Below are positions 25,570 through 35,344 of a stretch of 64,000 bases of DNA, piece after piece. Numbering within the stretch: position 1 is the first letter of the stretch; each line of letters opens with the position of its first letter. Source of the stretch: Parabacteroides sp. FAFU027 (lineage in GTDB: Bacteria; Bacteroidota; Bacteroidia; Bacteroidales; UBA7332); contig NZ_JAKZKV010000012.1 in NCBI RefSeq assembly GCF_022808675.1, positions 62,001 to 126,000 on the forward strand, in the 5' to 3' direction. The position numbers and the translations under genes were made by a program. The notes beneath the pieces were generated by a model that was not told the DNA's origin, made no database searches, and saw only the letters and a program-made list of their open reading frames with translations.

Positions 25570-27216
25570 ATGACATATATTACACCGGATTATATTTTTG
25601 AAGTTAGCTGGGAAGTTTGTAACAAAATCGGAGGTATCTATACGGTACTCTCCACACGGGCAAAAACGCTGCAAAATCTGGTGGACGATAGATTAATCTT
25701 TATCGGACCGGATGTCTGGACAGAAAACGAATGTCCCTTCTTTATTGAAACCAAAACACCCTTAACCCATTGGCAACAGATTGCAGAACACGAAGGATTA
25801 AAAGTCCGCATCGGTAGATGGGATATCCCCGGTCAACCAGTGGCAGTTCTGGTGAACTTCCAACCGTTATTTGAAAAAAAAAATTACCTCTACACTAAAA
25901 TATGGGAATGGTATAAAGTGGAGTCAGATCAGGCTTTCGGTGATTACGACGAATCCTGCATTTTCGCTTATGCCTCCGCTTTGGTCATTGAAAGTTTGTA
26001 TCGCTACATAAATGGCGAGAACAAAAAAGTGGTTGCCCATTTCAACGAGTGGACAACAGGCATGGGCGCTCTATATATCAAAAAGAACCTGCCTAAAATA
26101 GCGACTGTATTTACGACACACGCTACCTCTATTGGCCGTTCCATAGCCGGAAACAACCGTCCTCTATACGATGATCTGAAGCATTACAATGGCGACCAGA
26201 TGTCATGGGAACTCAATATGCGGGCCAAACATTCATTGGAAAAGCAAACAGCTCATCATATTGATTGTTTTACCACAGTCAGTGATATTACGGCCATTGA
26301 GTGTGAAGAATTGCTTGACAAAGCCGTTGACATTGTCACCCCGAACGGTTTTGAGCACGACTTTGTGCCTAAAACAGGGCATTATCGGTCGAAACGAGAC
26401 CATGCCAGAAATGTATTGGCCAACGTTGTCGAAAAACTGACAGGATCCCGACCTAAGGAAAATGCTTTTTTTGTCGCCACTGGTGGACGTTACGAATTTA
26501 AGAACAAAGGGATTGACCTTTTTGTGGATTCTTTAGCCCGGTTAAAAGAGGATCGTGAAAATAAAAGGGAAGTCTGCGCATTTATACTCGTACCGGCGCA
26601 CATGTATGCACCCCGCAAGGAACTGGCTGACAGACTTAACGGAACCGACAAATCCACAAATCCTCTGCACGAGCCTTTTATCACCCACTGGCTGCACTAT
26701 CCGGGGAACGATCCAATCATCAATCAGATGAAATGGCTGGGACTGAAAAACGGACCGACAGATAAGGTGAAAATTATTTTTGTCCCAATCTATCTGACCG
26801 GTCAGGATTCTATCTTCCACGAAACATACTACGACCTGCTCATCGGAATGGATACCACCGTATTCCCATCGTATTACGAACCGTGGGGATACACACCTCT
26901 CGAAAGTATCGCATTTTCCATTCCGACGATCACCACCTCTTTGGCTGGATTTGGTATCTGGGCAGAGAAACAAACCGGATCATCTGATATAGAAAGTGGA
27001 GTAGCGGTAATCAAACGGTCCGATCACAATCAGACAGAAGTTTCCCGGTTAATATGCGAGAATCTCAAAAAATTGATTAACTTGCCGGACAAGAAAATAA
27101 ACGAAATACGCAATAATGCGCTCCAGCTCTCTGCAGAAGCGGATTGGGCACACTTTATCAAATATTATCAGGAGGCTTACTCCATTGCACTACAAAAAAC
27201 ATTAAGAGAAAATTGA
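25570..27216 (+). CDS. Glycogen synthase, GT3 (eukaryotic-like) type
   Basis: Transfers glucose from a nucleotide sugar to the growing alpha-1,4-glucan chain. The 548 residues (ATG 25570; ATG 25534 is possible) start with IFEVSWEVCNKIGGIYTVLS, close to the start of yeast and animal glycogen synthases and unlike bacterial GT5 GlgA. FTTHATSIGRSIAG, IVTPNGFEHD and the C-terminal YYEPWGYTPLESIAFSIPT (donor-binding Glu region) are intact. GT3 enzymes of Bacteroidota probably use UDP-glucose. The phosphorylase follows after 34 bases, so synthesis and breakdown are co-transcribed. Confidence 0.93.
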   Translation: MTYITPDYIFEVSWEVCNKIGGIYTVLSTRAKTLQNLVDDRLIFIGPDVWTENECPFFIETKTPLTHWQQIAEHEGLKVRIGRWDIPGQPVAVLVNFQPLFEKKNYLYTKIWEWYKVESDQAFGDYDESCIFAYASALVIESLYRYINGENKKVVAHFNEWTTGMGALYIKKNLPKIATVFTTHATSIGRSIAGNNRPLYDDLKHYNGDQMSWELNMRAKHSLEKQTAHHIDCFTTVSDITAIECEELLDKAVDIVTPNGFEHDFVPKTGHYRSKRDHARNVLANVVEKLTGSRPKENAFFVATGGRYEFKNKGIDLFVDSLARLKEDRENKREVCAFILVPAHMYAPRKELADRLNGTDKSTNPLHEPFITHWLHYPGNDPIINQMKWLGLKNGPTDKVKIIFVPIYLTGQDSIFHETYYDLLIGMDTTVFPSYYEPWGYTPLESIAFSIPTITTSLAGFGIWAEKQTGSSDIESGVAVIKRSDHNQTEVSRLICENLKKLINLPDKKINEIRNNALQLSAEADWAHFIKYYQEAYSIALQKTLREN

Positions 27217-27250
27217 CGCCTGAGCTGGCATAATTTAAAAATCAGACATT

Positions 27251-29806
27251 ATGAAAGTACAAGTCAGTAATGCAAACTCTCCCATCTGGAGAGATATTAC
27301 GGTAACATCGAAATTACCAGCTGAGCTCCAGAAGTTATCTGAAATTGCTAAAAACCTCTGGTGGGTATGGAATTTTGAAGCTAAACGTTTGTTTGGCTCC
27401 ATAGACCCAAAGCTGTGGACCAAAACAGCGCACAATCCGGTACTATTACTGGAAATGGTAAGCTACGAACGCTTATCAGAACTACGCAAAGACGCCTCAT
27501 TCCTCGAAAAACTCGATGAAGTTTACACTGAATTCCAGCAATATATCAAGTCAGAGTACGACCACAGCAAACCCTCTGTTGCCTACTTCAGTATGGAGTA
27601 TGGGTTGACCAACATTCTGAAAATATATTCCGGTGGTTTGGGTGTATTGGCTGGCGACTACCTGAAAGAAGCTAGTGACTGTCGCATCGACATGACTGCG
27701 GTGGGCTTTATGTATCGTTATGGTTACTTCACGCAAACCCTCTCTATGGAAGGGCAGCAAGTGGCTAACTATGAAGCTCAGAACTTCACCCATTTACCCA
27801 TCGAACAGGTGAATGATGAAAATGGAATGCCAATGATACTGGAGGTCCCTTACGCTGACCATACTGTTTATTGTAACGTCTGGAAAGTAGCCGTGGGCCG
27901 TATTCCACTCTACCTGATGGATACCGATATCGAGTTGAATAGCGAATGGGATCGCCCGATCACCCACCAACTCTATGGCGGTGACTGGGAAAACCGTATG
28001 AAACAGGAATACCTGTTGGGCGTGGGTGGTATCCTGCTCCTCAACAGACTTGGTATCAAGAAAGAAGTTTACCACTGTAACGAAGGACACGCTGCGCTGA
28101 TCAATGCTCAACGTTTGGCTGATTTAATCGAAAAAGATGGACTAGAATTCTCAGTAGCCCTGGAATTGGTACGTTCGTCATCCTTATATACCGTCCACAC
28201 TCCGGTTCCTGCCGGTCACGACAGCTTTGATGAAGGGCTGTTCAGCAAATACATGCATAAGTTCCCTGCTAAACTAGGTATTACCTGGCAGGATTTCATT
28301 GACCTCGGCCGTGAACATCCGGGCACAAATGATAAATTCTCAATGAGTGTATTTGCCTGCAATACTTGTCAGGAAGTCAACGGGGTAAGTTGGCTCCATG
28401 GAAAGGTTTCGCAGGATATGTTTAGCCCAATCTGGAAAGGGTATTTCCCCGAAGAACTACATGTCAGCTACGTAACGAACGGCGTACACCTGCCAACCTG
28501 GTCATCTGCCGAATGGCAGGTATTCTTCCAGCAGGAATTCCCTAAAGAGTTTTGGGAAGATCAATCCAATCCCAAAATGTGGGAACCGATCCAGAAAGTA
28601 TCGGATGAGAAAATCTGGAAAATTCGCCGTGCCCTGAAAGAGAAACTGGTTAAATACATTCGTGAAGAATTTGAAGGCCAATGGCTTAAAAACCAGGGAG
28701 ACCCATCTAAGGTTGTTTCTGTTCTTGAAAAAATCAACCCGAATGCGCTAATCATTGGCTTCGGTCGTCGTTTCGCGACATATAAACGCGCCCACCTGTT
28801 GTTCACAGACCTGGAACGCCTGTCCCGTATCGTAAATAACGAAAAATATCCCGTACTCTTCTTCTTCACAGGAAAAGCGCACCCTGCTGATGGCGGTGGT
28901 CAGGGATTAATCAGACACATTGTGGAGATTTCACGCCGTCCTGAATTTTTGGGAAAAATCATTTTCCTTGAAAATTACGACATGCAATTGGCAAAACGTC
29001 TGATTTCCGGAGTGGATATCTGGTTGAATACTCCTACCCGTCCGCTTGAAGCATCGGGAACATCGGGTGAAAAAGCAGAGATGAACGGTGTACTTAACTT
29101 CTCAGTAAAAGACGGCTGGTGGTACGAAGGTTATCGTCCGGAAGCCGGATGGGCATTGACGGAGCATAATACCTATCCAAATCCTCAACATCAGGACCAG
29201 CTGGATGCTGCAACTATTTATGGAATGCTTGAAACCGATATTATCCCACTTTACTATGCGAAAAACAGCAAAGGTTTTTCACCGGAGTGGATTCAATACA
29301 TCCGTAACTCATTCATTCAAATCGCACCGTTCTACACAACGAAGCGAATGCTGGATGATTATATCGACCGTTTCTACACCAAACTTTCTTCACGTTCTAA
29401 ATTCCTGCGTGAAAGCAATTTTGCCAAAGCCAAAGAGATTGCGGCGTGGAAAGAAGTGGTGGCAGCAAAATGGGACGACATCGAAGTTGTATCTATGACT
29501 TCGGCTGATGAGCTTTGCCGGGCTAACGCTGTAAATGACCCTTGTACAGTTGATGTTGTCCTTGACCTGAAAGGTCTGGGTAATCACATTGGCGTGGAAG
29601 TCGTTATCACCGAAATGGAAGAAGGACATCAGAAAATCTTCTTCATCAAAGACCTGCATCTTGTAAAAGTGGAAGGAACGCTTCATCATTATCACCTTTC
29701 TAACAAAATGCAAAGCTCAGGGGCATATAAATACGCATTCCGTATGTACCCAAAACACCCGGATCTTCCTCACCGTCAGGATTTCTGCTACGTCAGATGG
29801 ATTTAA
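27251..29806 (+). CDS. glgP: Alpha-glucan (glycogen) phosphorylase
   Basis: GT35 enzyme that releases glucose 1-phosphate from glycogen with pyridoxal phosphate. It has 851 residues and belongs to the subtype with an N-terminal DUF3417-like region ([20 protein letters not shown], about 29-48). [20 protein letters not shown] and the cofactor-lysine region [17 protein letters not shown] are present, the latter with the variant spelling found in this subtype. It is second in the glycogen operon and is followed by a strong terminator. Confidence 0.94.
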   Translation: MKVQVSNANSPIWRDITVTSKLPAELQKLSEIAKNLWWVWNFEAKRLFGSIDPKLWTKTAHNPVLLLEMVSYERLSELRKDASFLEKLDEVYTEFQQYIKSEYDHSKPSVAYFSMEYGLTNILKIYSGGLGVLAGDYLKEASDCRIDMTAVGFMYRYGYFTQTLSMEGQQVANYEAQNFTHLPIEQVNDENGMPMILEVPYADHTVYCNVWKVAVGRIPLYLMDTDIELNSEWDRPITHQLYGGDWENRMKQEYLLGVGGILLLNRLGIKKEVYHCNEGHAALINAQRLADLIEKDGLEFSVALELVRSSSLYTVHTPVPAGHDSFDEGLFSKYMHKFPAKLGITWQDFIDLGREHPGTNDKFSMSVFACNTCQEVNGVSWLHGKVSQDMFSPIWKGYFPEELHVSYVTNGVHLPTWSSAEWQVFFQQEFPKEFWEDQSNPKMWEPIQKVSDEKIWKIRRALKEKLVKYIREEFEGQWLKNQGDPSKVVSVLEKINPNALIIGFGRRFATYKRAHLLFTDLERLSRIVNNEKYPVLFFFTGKAHPADGGGQGLIRHIVEISRRPEFLGKIIFLENYDMQLAKRLISGVDIWLNTPTRPLEASGTSGEKAEMNGVLNFSVKDGWWYEGYRPEAGWALTEHNTYPNPQHQDQLDAATIYGMLETDIIPLYYAKNSKGFSPEWIQYIRNSFIQIAPFYTTKRMLDDYIDRFYTKLSSRSKFLRESNFAKAKEIAAWKEVVAAKWDDIEVVSMTSADELCRANAVNDPCTVDVVLDLKGLGNHIGVEVVITEMEEGHQKIFFIKDLHLVKVEGTLHHYHLSNKMQSSGAYKYAFRMYPKHPDLPHRQDFCYVRWI

Positions 29807-29824
29807 ACCTCTTCGTATAAACTC

Positions 29825-29868
29825 AAAAAAAAGCTGCTTAAGAAGAATTTCCTAAGCAGCTTTTTTTT
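29825..29868. terminator. Bidirectional terminator between glgP and ferritin
   Basis: Perfect 16-base arms, 29825-29840 and 29853-29868 (A-run plus AAGCTGCTTA and complement), with a 12-base loop, between convergent genes. Confidence 0.88.
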
Positions 29869-29878
29869 CAAATTAGTA

Positions 29879-30364
29879 TCACTGTCTGGCAGCCAATTCT
29901 TTATCCAATAAATAGAGACCGGCACCATCCCCAATCCGTTTCAGTTTTTCGATAATGCCCACCAGGGTTGACTCCTCTTCTACCTGCTCGGTAACAAACC
30001 ATTGCAGGGCATATTCGGTCGCTTTATCATTTTCTTCCCGTATCAGGTCAACCAGTTTGTCTATATTATCAGTCACTTTGGTTTCATGTTCCAGAGCAAA
30101 CTCGAAAACTTCCACCGGACTACCAAAATCAACGGGAATATCTTTGATTTCAGACAATGTCGGTTTGGCTCCGCGTTCTACCATAAAACGCATGATTTTG
30201 AAGGCATGTTGAACCTCTTCCGAATACTGACCACGCATCCATGCAGCAAAACCATTTAATCCTTCTGATGAAAACTGGAGTGACATGGAAAGATATAGAT
30301 GTGCTGACCACAATTCGGCATTGGCTTGTGTATTCAACGCCTTTTCGACTCTCTTTTTAAGCAT
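29879..30364 (-). CDS. ftnA: Ferritin
   Basis: Non-haem iron storage protein of 161 residues that assembles into a 24-subunit shell and oxidises Fe(II). Ferroxidase ligands are visible as E17 (NAELWSAHLYL), E49/E50 and H53 (YSEEVQHA), and the later Glu and Gln in the ALEHE and WFVTEQVEEE helices. No haem-binding Met of bacterioferritin type is evident. It is a single gene; a weak minus-strand -7 (TAACTTTA, about 30377-30384) lies just upstream. Regulation by redox or iron is expected in Bacteroidales but no operator was recognised. Confidence 0.94.
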   Translation of the reverse strand: MLKKRVEKALNTQANAELWSAHLYLSMSLQFSSEGLNGFAAWMRGQYSEEVQHAFKIMRFMVERGAKPTLSEIKDIPVDFGSPVEVFEFALEHETKVTDNIDKLVDLIREENDKATEYALQWFVTEQVEEESTLVGIIEKLKRIGDGAGLYLLDKELAARQ

Positions 30365-30514
30365 AGTAGTAAGATTTTAAAGTTATGAATTGAATAATGT
30401 TCTCTATCAATATAAACAGTCTCCCACTAAAGGCTGTTCAGTTTACGTCCTTAAATTCATCTATAAGAAAGCGTTGAGATATAGCGACAAACGCCCGAAA
30501 CTACAGAACCTTCA

Positions 30515-30546
30515 TTTGTCTCTTTCGCCGTTTATTTATACTTTTG
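30515..30546 (+). promoter_or_regulatory. hisS promoter
   Basis: TTTG (30515-30518) and TACTTTTG (30539-30546) with a 20-base spacer form a complete Bacteroidota promoter. The -7 box covers the alternative TTG start at 30544, so translation begins at ATG 30574. Confidence 0.75.
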
Positions 30547-30573
30547 CACCCTGAATTTCAACTTACAAACAGA

Positions 30574-31932
30574 ATGCAAAAACCATCCATACCCAAGGGC
30601 ACGCGCGATTTCACTCCGGAAGAAATGGCGAAACGGAATTATATCTTCAACACGATCCGGGACGTTTACCATTTATTTGGATTCCAGCAGATTGAGACTC
30701 CTGCCATGGAAAATCTTTCCACATTGATGGGGAAATACGGCGAAGAGGGAGATAAACTCCTTTTCAAAATATTGAACTCCGGTAACTTTATGTCGGATGT
30801 AAAAGAAACCGACCTTTCGACCGGCAGTAACAAACTGGCGATGCAGATGTGCGAAAAAGGGCTTCGTTATGACCTGACCGTTCCTTTTGCTCGCTTCGTG
30901 GTGATGAATCGCAACAGCCTGAGCTTCCCTTTTAAACGTTACCAAATCCAGCCGGTATGGCGCGCTGACCGTCCACAGAAAGGTCGTTACCGTGAATTTT
31001 TCCAGTGCGATGCGGATGTGGTAGGTTCTGACTCGTTATTGAACGAAGTCGAACTGATCCAAATCATGGACGAGGTGTACAGCCGCTTTGGCATCAATGT
31101 GGCCATCAAAATCAATAACCGTAAAATCCTGAGCGGTATCGCCGATGTGATTGGCGCTCACGATAAGATCGTTGATATTACCGTTGCCATCGACAAACTG
31201 GATAAAATCGGATTGGAAAAGGTGAACGAAGAGTTAGCGTCAAAAGGTATTCCTGCGGAGGCGATTGCCCTGATACAACCGATTATCCAGTTGGAAGGTA
31301 CTAATTATGAAAAAATCGGCGTACTGAAAAACGTATTGGAAGCTTCGGAAGAAGGACTCAAAGGCGTGGAAGAGCTCGAATATATCCTCCGGAAAACAGA
31401 CATGCTCGGTATCCGTTGCCAACTAGACCTTGATCTGACACTGGCTCGTGGTCTCAACTACTATACCGGTGCTATTTTTGAAGTAAAAGCGTTGGATGTG
31501 GAAATTGGCAGTATTACAGGCGGTGGCCGTTACGACAATCTGACCGGAGTATTTGGCCTACCGGGAGTATCCGGAGTCGGTATCTCTTTCGGAGCTGACC
31601 GTATTTATGATGTTCTGAATCAACTTAACCTCTACCCGCAAGATTCAATCCAGGCTACTCAGGTCATGTTTGTAAACTTCGGAGAGAACGAAGAGTCACA
31701 CTGCCTGCAATTGTTATCTCGACTCCGCAAGCAAAACATCCGAGCCGAGATTTATCCGGAATCGGCTAAAATGAAAAAGCAGATGAGTTATGCCGATTCT
31801 AAAAAGATTCCTTTCGTTGCCCTTGTCGGTGGAAACGAAATGAACGAAAATAAAATCATGCTCAAGAATATGATTACCGGCGAACAGAAACTGAGTACGC
31901 TGGAAGAGGTAATTGAAGCGATTATTGGATAG
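30574..31932 (+). CDS. hisS: Histidyl-tRNA synthetase
   Basis: Class II aminoacyl-tRNA synthetase that charges tRNA-His. The 452 residues begin [17 protein letters not shown], the common Bacteroidota form. Motif 2 is in [18 protein letters not shown], the histidine-binding [16 protein letters not shown] is intact, and motif 3 is [14 protein letters not shown]. The C-terminal anticodon-binding domain ends in the [11 protein letters not shown] helix. It is a single-gene unit between ferritin (divergent) and a HAD gene (convergent). Confidence 0.96.
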   Translation: MQKPSIPKGTRDFTPEEMAKRNYIFNTIRDVYHLFGFQQIETPAMENLSTLMGKYGEEGDKLLFKILNSGNFMSDVKETDLSTGSNKLAMQMCEKGLRYDLTVPFARFVVMNRNSLSFPFKRYQIQPVWRADRPQKGRYREFFQCDADVVGSDSLLNEVELIQIMDEVYSRFGINVAIKINNRKILSGIADVIGAHDKIVDITVAIDKLDKIGLEKVNEELASKGIPAEAIALIQPIIQLEGTNYEKIGVLKNVLEASEEGLKGVEELEYILRKTDMLGIRCQLDLDLTLARGLNYYTGAIFEVKALDVEIGSITGGGRYDNLTGVFGLPGVSGVGISFGADRIYDVLNQLNLYPQDSIQATQVMFVNFGENEESHCLQLLSRLRKQNIRAEIYPESAKMKKQMSYADSKKIPFVALVGGNEMNENKIMLKNMITGEQKLSTLEEVIEAIIG

Positions 31933-31953
31933 AATTCTATTTCTATATAATTC

Positions 31954-31995
31954 AAAAACGGGGTTCGGTACACATTGATACTGAACCCCGTTTTT
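31954..31995. terminator. Terminator between hisS and the HAD gene
   Basis: 17-base arms 31954-31970 and 31979-31995 (AAAAACGGGGTTC and complement, one mismatch) with an 8-base loop, between convergent genes. Confidence 0.87.
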
Positions 31996-32001
31996 GTATT
32001 T

Positions 32002-32727
32002 CTATTTGATGGTACTAAATATATCTTCCCAATTCCGATACAACTCCTCCATCGACTGCAACAACAGATTGGCTCCATCTTTCAACAAAATAGCATCTTC
32101 AATCGGTCCGGTATTTACTGCAACGGTAAAAATACCGGCCGCTACGGCAGCCTGTACTCCCAGGGGAGCATTCTCCACCACAATCGCTTCGTGCGGCTCC
32201 ACGCCCGCTTTCTTTAAGCCCAGAAGATACGGTTCGGGATGCGGTTTTCCGTGATGAACGTCATAAGCCGTCACCATTAATTCCTGCTCAAATATGCCGG
32301 GGAAATGCTTATTTAACCGGTCAAGCAAACTCTTTTGCCCGGATCCGGTGACCAATACCGGAATCAAACCGGCTGCTTTGACACTGTTCAATACCTCCAA
32401 CGCATAAGGCATGGGATCTGCAATGGGCAATGCATTAAAGTGAAGCGTTTTGCGGTGATAGATGGTTTTACGCTCCTCTTCCGAAACATTGCGACCATGC
32501 ACTCGATGATAGTATCGGTTGATGGTATAACTGCTTGTCGCACCTTCGTAAAGGTAAAACTCATCGCGCGAACAACGGAAACCCAGCTCCGTCATGGTCT
32601 GGTGCCAGGCCTGCGTATGATTGGGCATGGAATCAAACAGGACACCGTCCATATCAAACAGGACTGCTTTCAGCTGAATCTTCTTGCCTTTTTCCTGCTG
32701 GTACTTTTCTATTGCGTTTTTTATCAT
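32002..32727 (-). CDS. HAD-family phosphatase/beta-phosphoglucomutase-like protein
   Basis: A 241-residue haloacid-dehalogenase enzyme. Motif I is FDMDGVLFDS with nucleophile D25 and acid D27; motif II is in VTGSG; motif III is HGKPHPEPYL; and motif IV is VVENAPLGVQAA. The alpha-helical C1 cap between motifs I and II is that of beta-phosphoglucomutases and small sugar or nucleotide phosphatases. Substrate cannot be fixed from sequence. An N-terminal 20-residue extension (KNAIEKYQQEKGKKIQ) precedes the core. It stands alone, with repeat-rich DNA upstream. Confidence 0.87.
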   Translation of the reverse strand: MIKNAIEKYQQEKGKKIQLKAVLFDMDGVLFDSMPNHTQAWHQTMTELGFRCSRDEFYLYEGATSSYTINRYYHRVHGRNVSEEERKTIYHRKTLHFNALPIADPMPYALEVLNSVKAAGLIPVLVTGSGQKSLLDRLNKHFPGIFEQELMVTAYDVHHGKPHPEPYLLGLKKAGVEPHEAIVVENAPLGVQAAVAAGIFTVAVNTGPIEDAILLKDGANLLLQSMEELYRNWEDIFSTIK

Positions 32728-32738
32728 AATATCAGAAA

Positions 32739-32867
32739 CCCCTCCCTAATCCTCCCCGAAGGGGAGGGAAAAGAAGTGCCATGTAGGCTGAGTTATATTT
32801 AGTTATCAATAAAGAAGCCCTAAAGCCCCTCCTTTGGAGGGTCCCGATAATTATCGGGAGGGGAGGT
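32739..32867. repeat. Cluster of GC-rich palindromes
   Basis: Three adjoining dyads lie between the HAD gene and pgi: CCTCCCC/GGGGAGG (32751-32767), CCCTCC/GGAGGG (32827-32841), and a perfect 18-bp palindrome TCCCGATAATTATCGGGA (32842-32859). Sequences of this style, with GGGGAGG blocks, are recurring intergenic elements in Bacteroidota genomes. Confidence 0.65.
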
Positions 32868-32876
32868 CTTCAAAAA

Positions 32877-32909
32877 GAAACGCTAATATACGAAGTATAT
32901 CAGCGTTTC
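32877..32909 (-). terminator. pgi terminator
   Basis: 14-base arms 32877-32890 and 32896-32909 (one mismatch, 5-base loop), followed on the minus strand by TTTTTG. It begins 26 bases after the pgi stop. Confidence 0.78.
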
Positions 32910-32934
32910 GAATATTTCGGGATTACCGTTTTAA

Positions 32935-34278
32935 TTACAGTCTTGCTTTGATAGCCTTGGTTGCTTCTTCGAAGCCCGGTTTCTCCAGCAATGCAAACAT
33001 ATTCTTTTTGTAAGCCTCAACACCCGGTTGGTCGAACGGATTCACCTCTAGGATATAACCGCTGATACCGCAAGCTTTTTCGAAGAAATAGATCAACTGG
33101 CCGAGGTAGTATTCGTTCAATTGAGGTACTTCGATTTTGAGGTTAGGAACGCCACCGTCAATGTGCGCGATTTGAGTTCCCAATTCAGCCATTTTATTTA
33201 CGTAATCCACACGTTTACCGGCTAAGAAGTTCAAACCGTCGAGGTCAGCTGCATCAGCAGGAACTTCTACTTGGTAGTTTGGCGTTTTTACAGAGATTAC
33301 AGTTTCGAAAATGGTGCGCTCACCTTCCTGAATCCATTGTCCCATAGAGTGCAGGTCAGTAGTAAAGTCAACCGCAGCCGGGAAAATACCTTTACCTTCT
33401 TTACCTTCGCTTTCTCCGTAAAGTTGTTTCCACCATTCAGCAAAGAAGTGAAGTTTAGGGTGGTAGTTTACGAGGATTTCAGTTTTCTTACCGCTTTTGT
33501 AAAGTTCGTTACGAACAGCAGCGTATTGTGCAGCAGGGTTTTCAGCATAAGCTGTATCCAATCCGCAAACGCCTTCCATTTTCACAGCACCGGCTACCAA
33601 CTGACGAATGTCACATCCTGCAACTGCAATTGGCAACAAACCTACCGGAGTCAATACAGAGAAACGACCGCCAACGTTGTCAGGAATTACAAATGTTTTG
33701 TATCCTTCCTGATTAGCCAGGGTACGCAATGCTCCACGGGCAGCATCAGTTACAGCCACGATACGCTCTTTCGCTTCCGCTTTACCCACAGCATCTTCAA
33801 GTTGTTTTTTCAAAATGCGGAAAGCCAATGCAGGCTCGGTAGTAGTACCTGATTTAGAGATATTGATGATACCGAATTGTTTGCCGTTCAGGAACTGGCT
33901 CAATTCATATAAATAGTCTTCACCGATATTTTGTCCGGCATATACAACTACCGGATTTTTACGCTCGGTTTGCAACCAATCGAATGTGTTTGAGACAGCA
34001 TCGATAACCGCTTTTGCACCGAGGTAGCTTCCACCGATTCCGACAACCACAACCACTTCGCAACGTGCACGAAGTTTCTGAGCTGTCTCTTCGATTTCAG
34101 ACAAAACCGCATCGGTAATAGAAGATGGTAAATTCAACCAACCCAAAAAGTCGTTTCCTTTACCGGTACCGTTGTGCAGATCCTGGCTGTACTTTTTTAC
34201 ATCAGCTTCGTAAGCAGCCACTTTTTCAGCAGCAACAAAGCCTAAAGCTTTTTCAATTTGCAATGAAATATTTTCCAT
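32935..34278 (-). CDS. pgi: Glucose-6-phosphate isomerase
   Basis: Interconverts glucose 6-phosphate and fructose 6-phosphate. The 447-residue form is the short type found in Bacteroidota and Firmicutes. [45 protein letters not shown] and the C-terminal [12 protein letters not shown] (catalytic Lys) are all present. It follows gpsA by 67 bases and has its own -7 box, so it can be expressed apart from lysS-gpsA. It links glycogen turnover and sugar-nucleotide supply to glycolysis. Confidence 0.96.
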   Translation of the reverse strand: MENISLQIEKALGFVAAEKVAAYEADVKKYSQDLHNGTGKGNDFLGWLNLPSSITDAVLSEIEETAQKLRARCEVVVVVGIGGSYLGAKAVIDAVSNTFDWLQTERKNPVVVYAGQNIGEDYLYELSQFLNGKQFGIINISKSGTTTEPALAFRILKKQLEDAVGKAEAKERIVAVTDAARGALRTLANQEGYKTFVIPDNVGGRFSVLTPVGLLPIAVAGCDIRQLVAGAVKMEGVCGLDTAYAENPAAQYAAVRNELYKSGKKTEILVNYHPKLHFFAEWWKQLYGESEGKEGKGIFPAAVDFTTDLHSMGQWIQEGERTIFETVISVKTPNYQVEVPADAADLDGLNFLAGKRVDYVNKMAELGTQIAHIDGGVPNLKIEVPQLNEYYLGQLIYFFEKACGISGYILEVNPFDQPGVEAYKKNMFALLEKPGFEEATKAIKARL

Positions 34279-34336
34279 AATAAAGTGTGTATAGTAGTGT
34301 ATGTAAAGTAGTTATCTGATTCGTGTTTTTAACCCA

Positions 34337-34344
34337 CAAATTTA
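34337..34344 (-). promoter_or_regulatory. -7 box of pgi
   Basis: Minus-strand TAAATTTG, exact match, immediately after the gpsA stop codon and 59 bases before the pgi ATG. Confidence 0.6.
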
Positions 34345-34345
34345 T

Positions 34346-35341
34346 TTATCTGAATGTATCCTTAAGATTTCGAATCTCAATCAAAGGCATTTTCTTGTCA
34401 TACAGGATATTATAAACCGCATCCAGTATCGGCATGTTCACTTTGTAGCGCTGATTGATTTCATGGATACACTTGGTTCCATAAAAGCCTTCTGCCACCA
34501 TTTCCATTTCAATCTGGGCCGATTTGACTGAATAACCTTTTCCAATCATGGTTCCGAAAGTATGGTTACGACTAAAATGCGAATAGGCCGTCACCAACAG
34601 GTCACCCAGATAAGCCGAGTCGCAAATGCTACGGTGGTCAGGACTAACCGCCTCAACAAAGCGCGCCATCTCCTGAATAGCATTGGATACCAATACTGCC
34701 TGGAAGTTATCACCATATTTTAATCCGTAACAAATACCGGATGCAATGGCATAAACGTTCTTCAACACGGAAGAATATTCAAGTCCGAATACATCGTTTG
34801 AAGTAGTCGTCTTAACATAGCGGCAAGCCAATAAATGTGCCACCTGCTGGGCGCGATCAATATTGTTACAGGCAATGGTCAGATAAGAAAGCCTCTCCAA
34901 TGCCACCTCTTCAGCGTGACAAGGACCGCCAATCACCGCAATCTGGTCAAACGGAACGTTATAGAATTTAGAAAAATACTCAGAGACAATCAGGTTTTCA
35001 TCCGGAACAATCCCTTTGATGGCTGACACCACCAATTTTCCCGACATATCTGTTTTCAACTTCTTCAAATGCTGCTTCATGTATGGCGAAGGCGTAACGA
35101 AGATGATGACGTCCGAATTTTTTATTGCCGCATTGATATTGGAATAAAAATTAATCCGGTTAATATCAAAGTTAATCCCGGTAAGATAAGCCGGATTGTG
35201 ACCAAGGCGTTTAAAATCCTCGATACGGTCTTTCCGGCGCATATACCAGTTGATCTCCTTTGTATTATTCAGCACCATCTTGGCAATAGCTGTCGCCCAA
35301 CTACCACCGCCCATGATAGCAACTTTCCCCTGGAAATTCAT
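34346..35341 (-). CDS. gpsA: Glycerol-3-phosphate dehydrogenase (NAD(P)+)
   Basis: Reduces dihydroxyacetone phosphate to sn-glycerol 3-phosphate for phospholipid synthesis. The 331 residues start with the dinucleotide fold VAIMGGGSWATAIAK. The catalytic-lysine helix EYSSVLKNVYAIASGICYGL and the ISAIKGI-like SAIKGIVPDENL segment identify the family. The start codon is 3 bases after the lysS stop, so the two are co-transcribed; lysS-gpsA-pgi order is a common Bacteroidales block. Confidence 0.95.
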   Translation of the reverse strand: MNFQGKVAIMGGGSWATAIAKMVLNNTKEINWYMRRKDRIEDFKRLGHNPAYLTGINFDINRINFYSNINAAIKNSDVIIFVTPSPYMKQHLKKLKTDMSGKLVVSAIKGIVPDENLIVSEYFSKFYNVPFDQIAVIGGPCHAEEVALERLSYLTIACNNIDRAQQVAHLLACRYVKTTTSNDVFGLEYSSVLKNVYAIASGICYGLKYGDNFQAVLVSNAIQEMARFVEAVSPDHRSICDSAYLGDLLVTAYSHFSRNHTFGTMIGKGYSVKSAQIEMEMVAEGFYGTKCIHEINQRYKVNMPILDAVYNILYDKKMPLIEIRNLKDTFR

Positions 35342-35344
35342 AGG

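Noticed and set aside
33271-33852. 193-residue plus-strand open frame over pgi
   Set aside because: Antisense shadow of a well-conserved gene.
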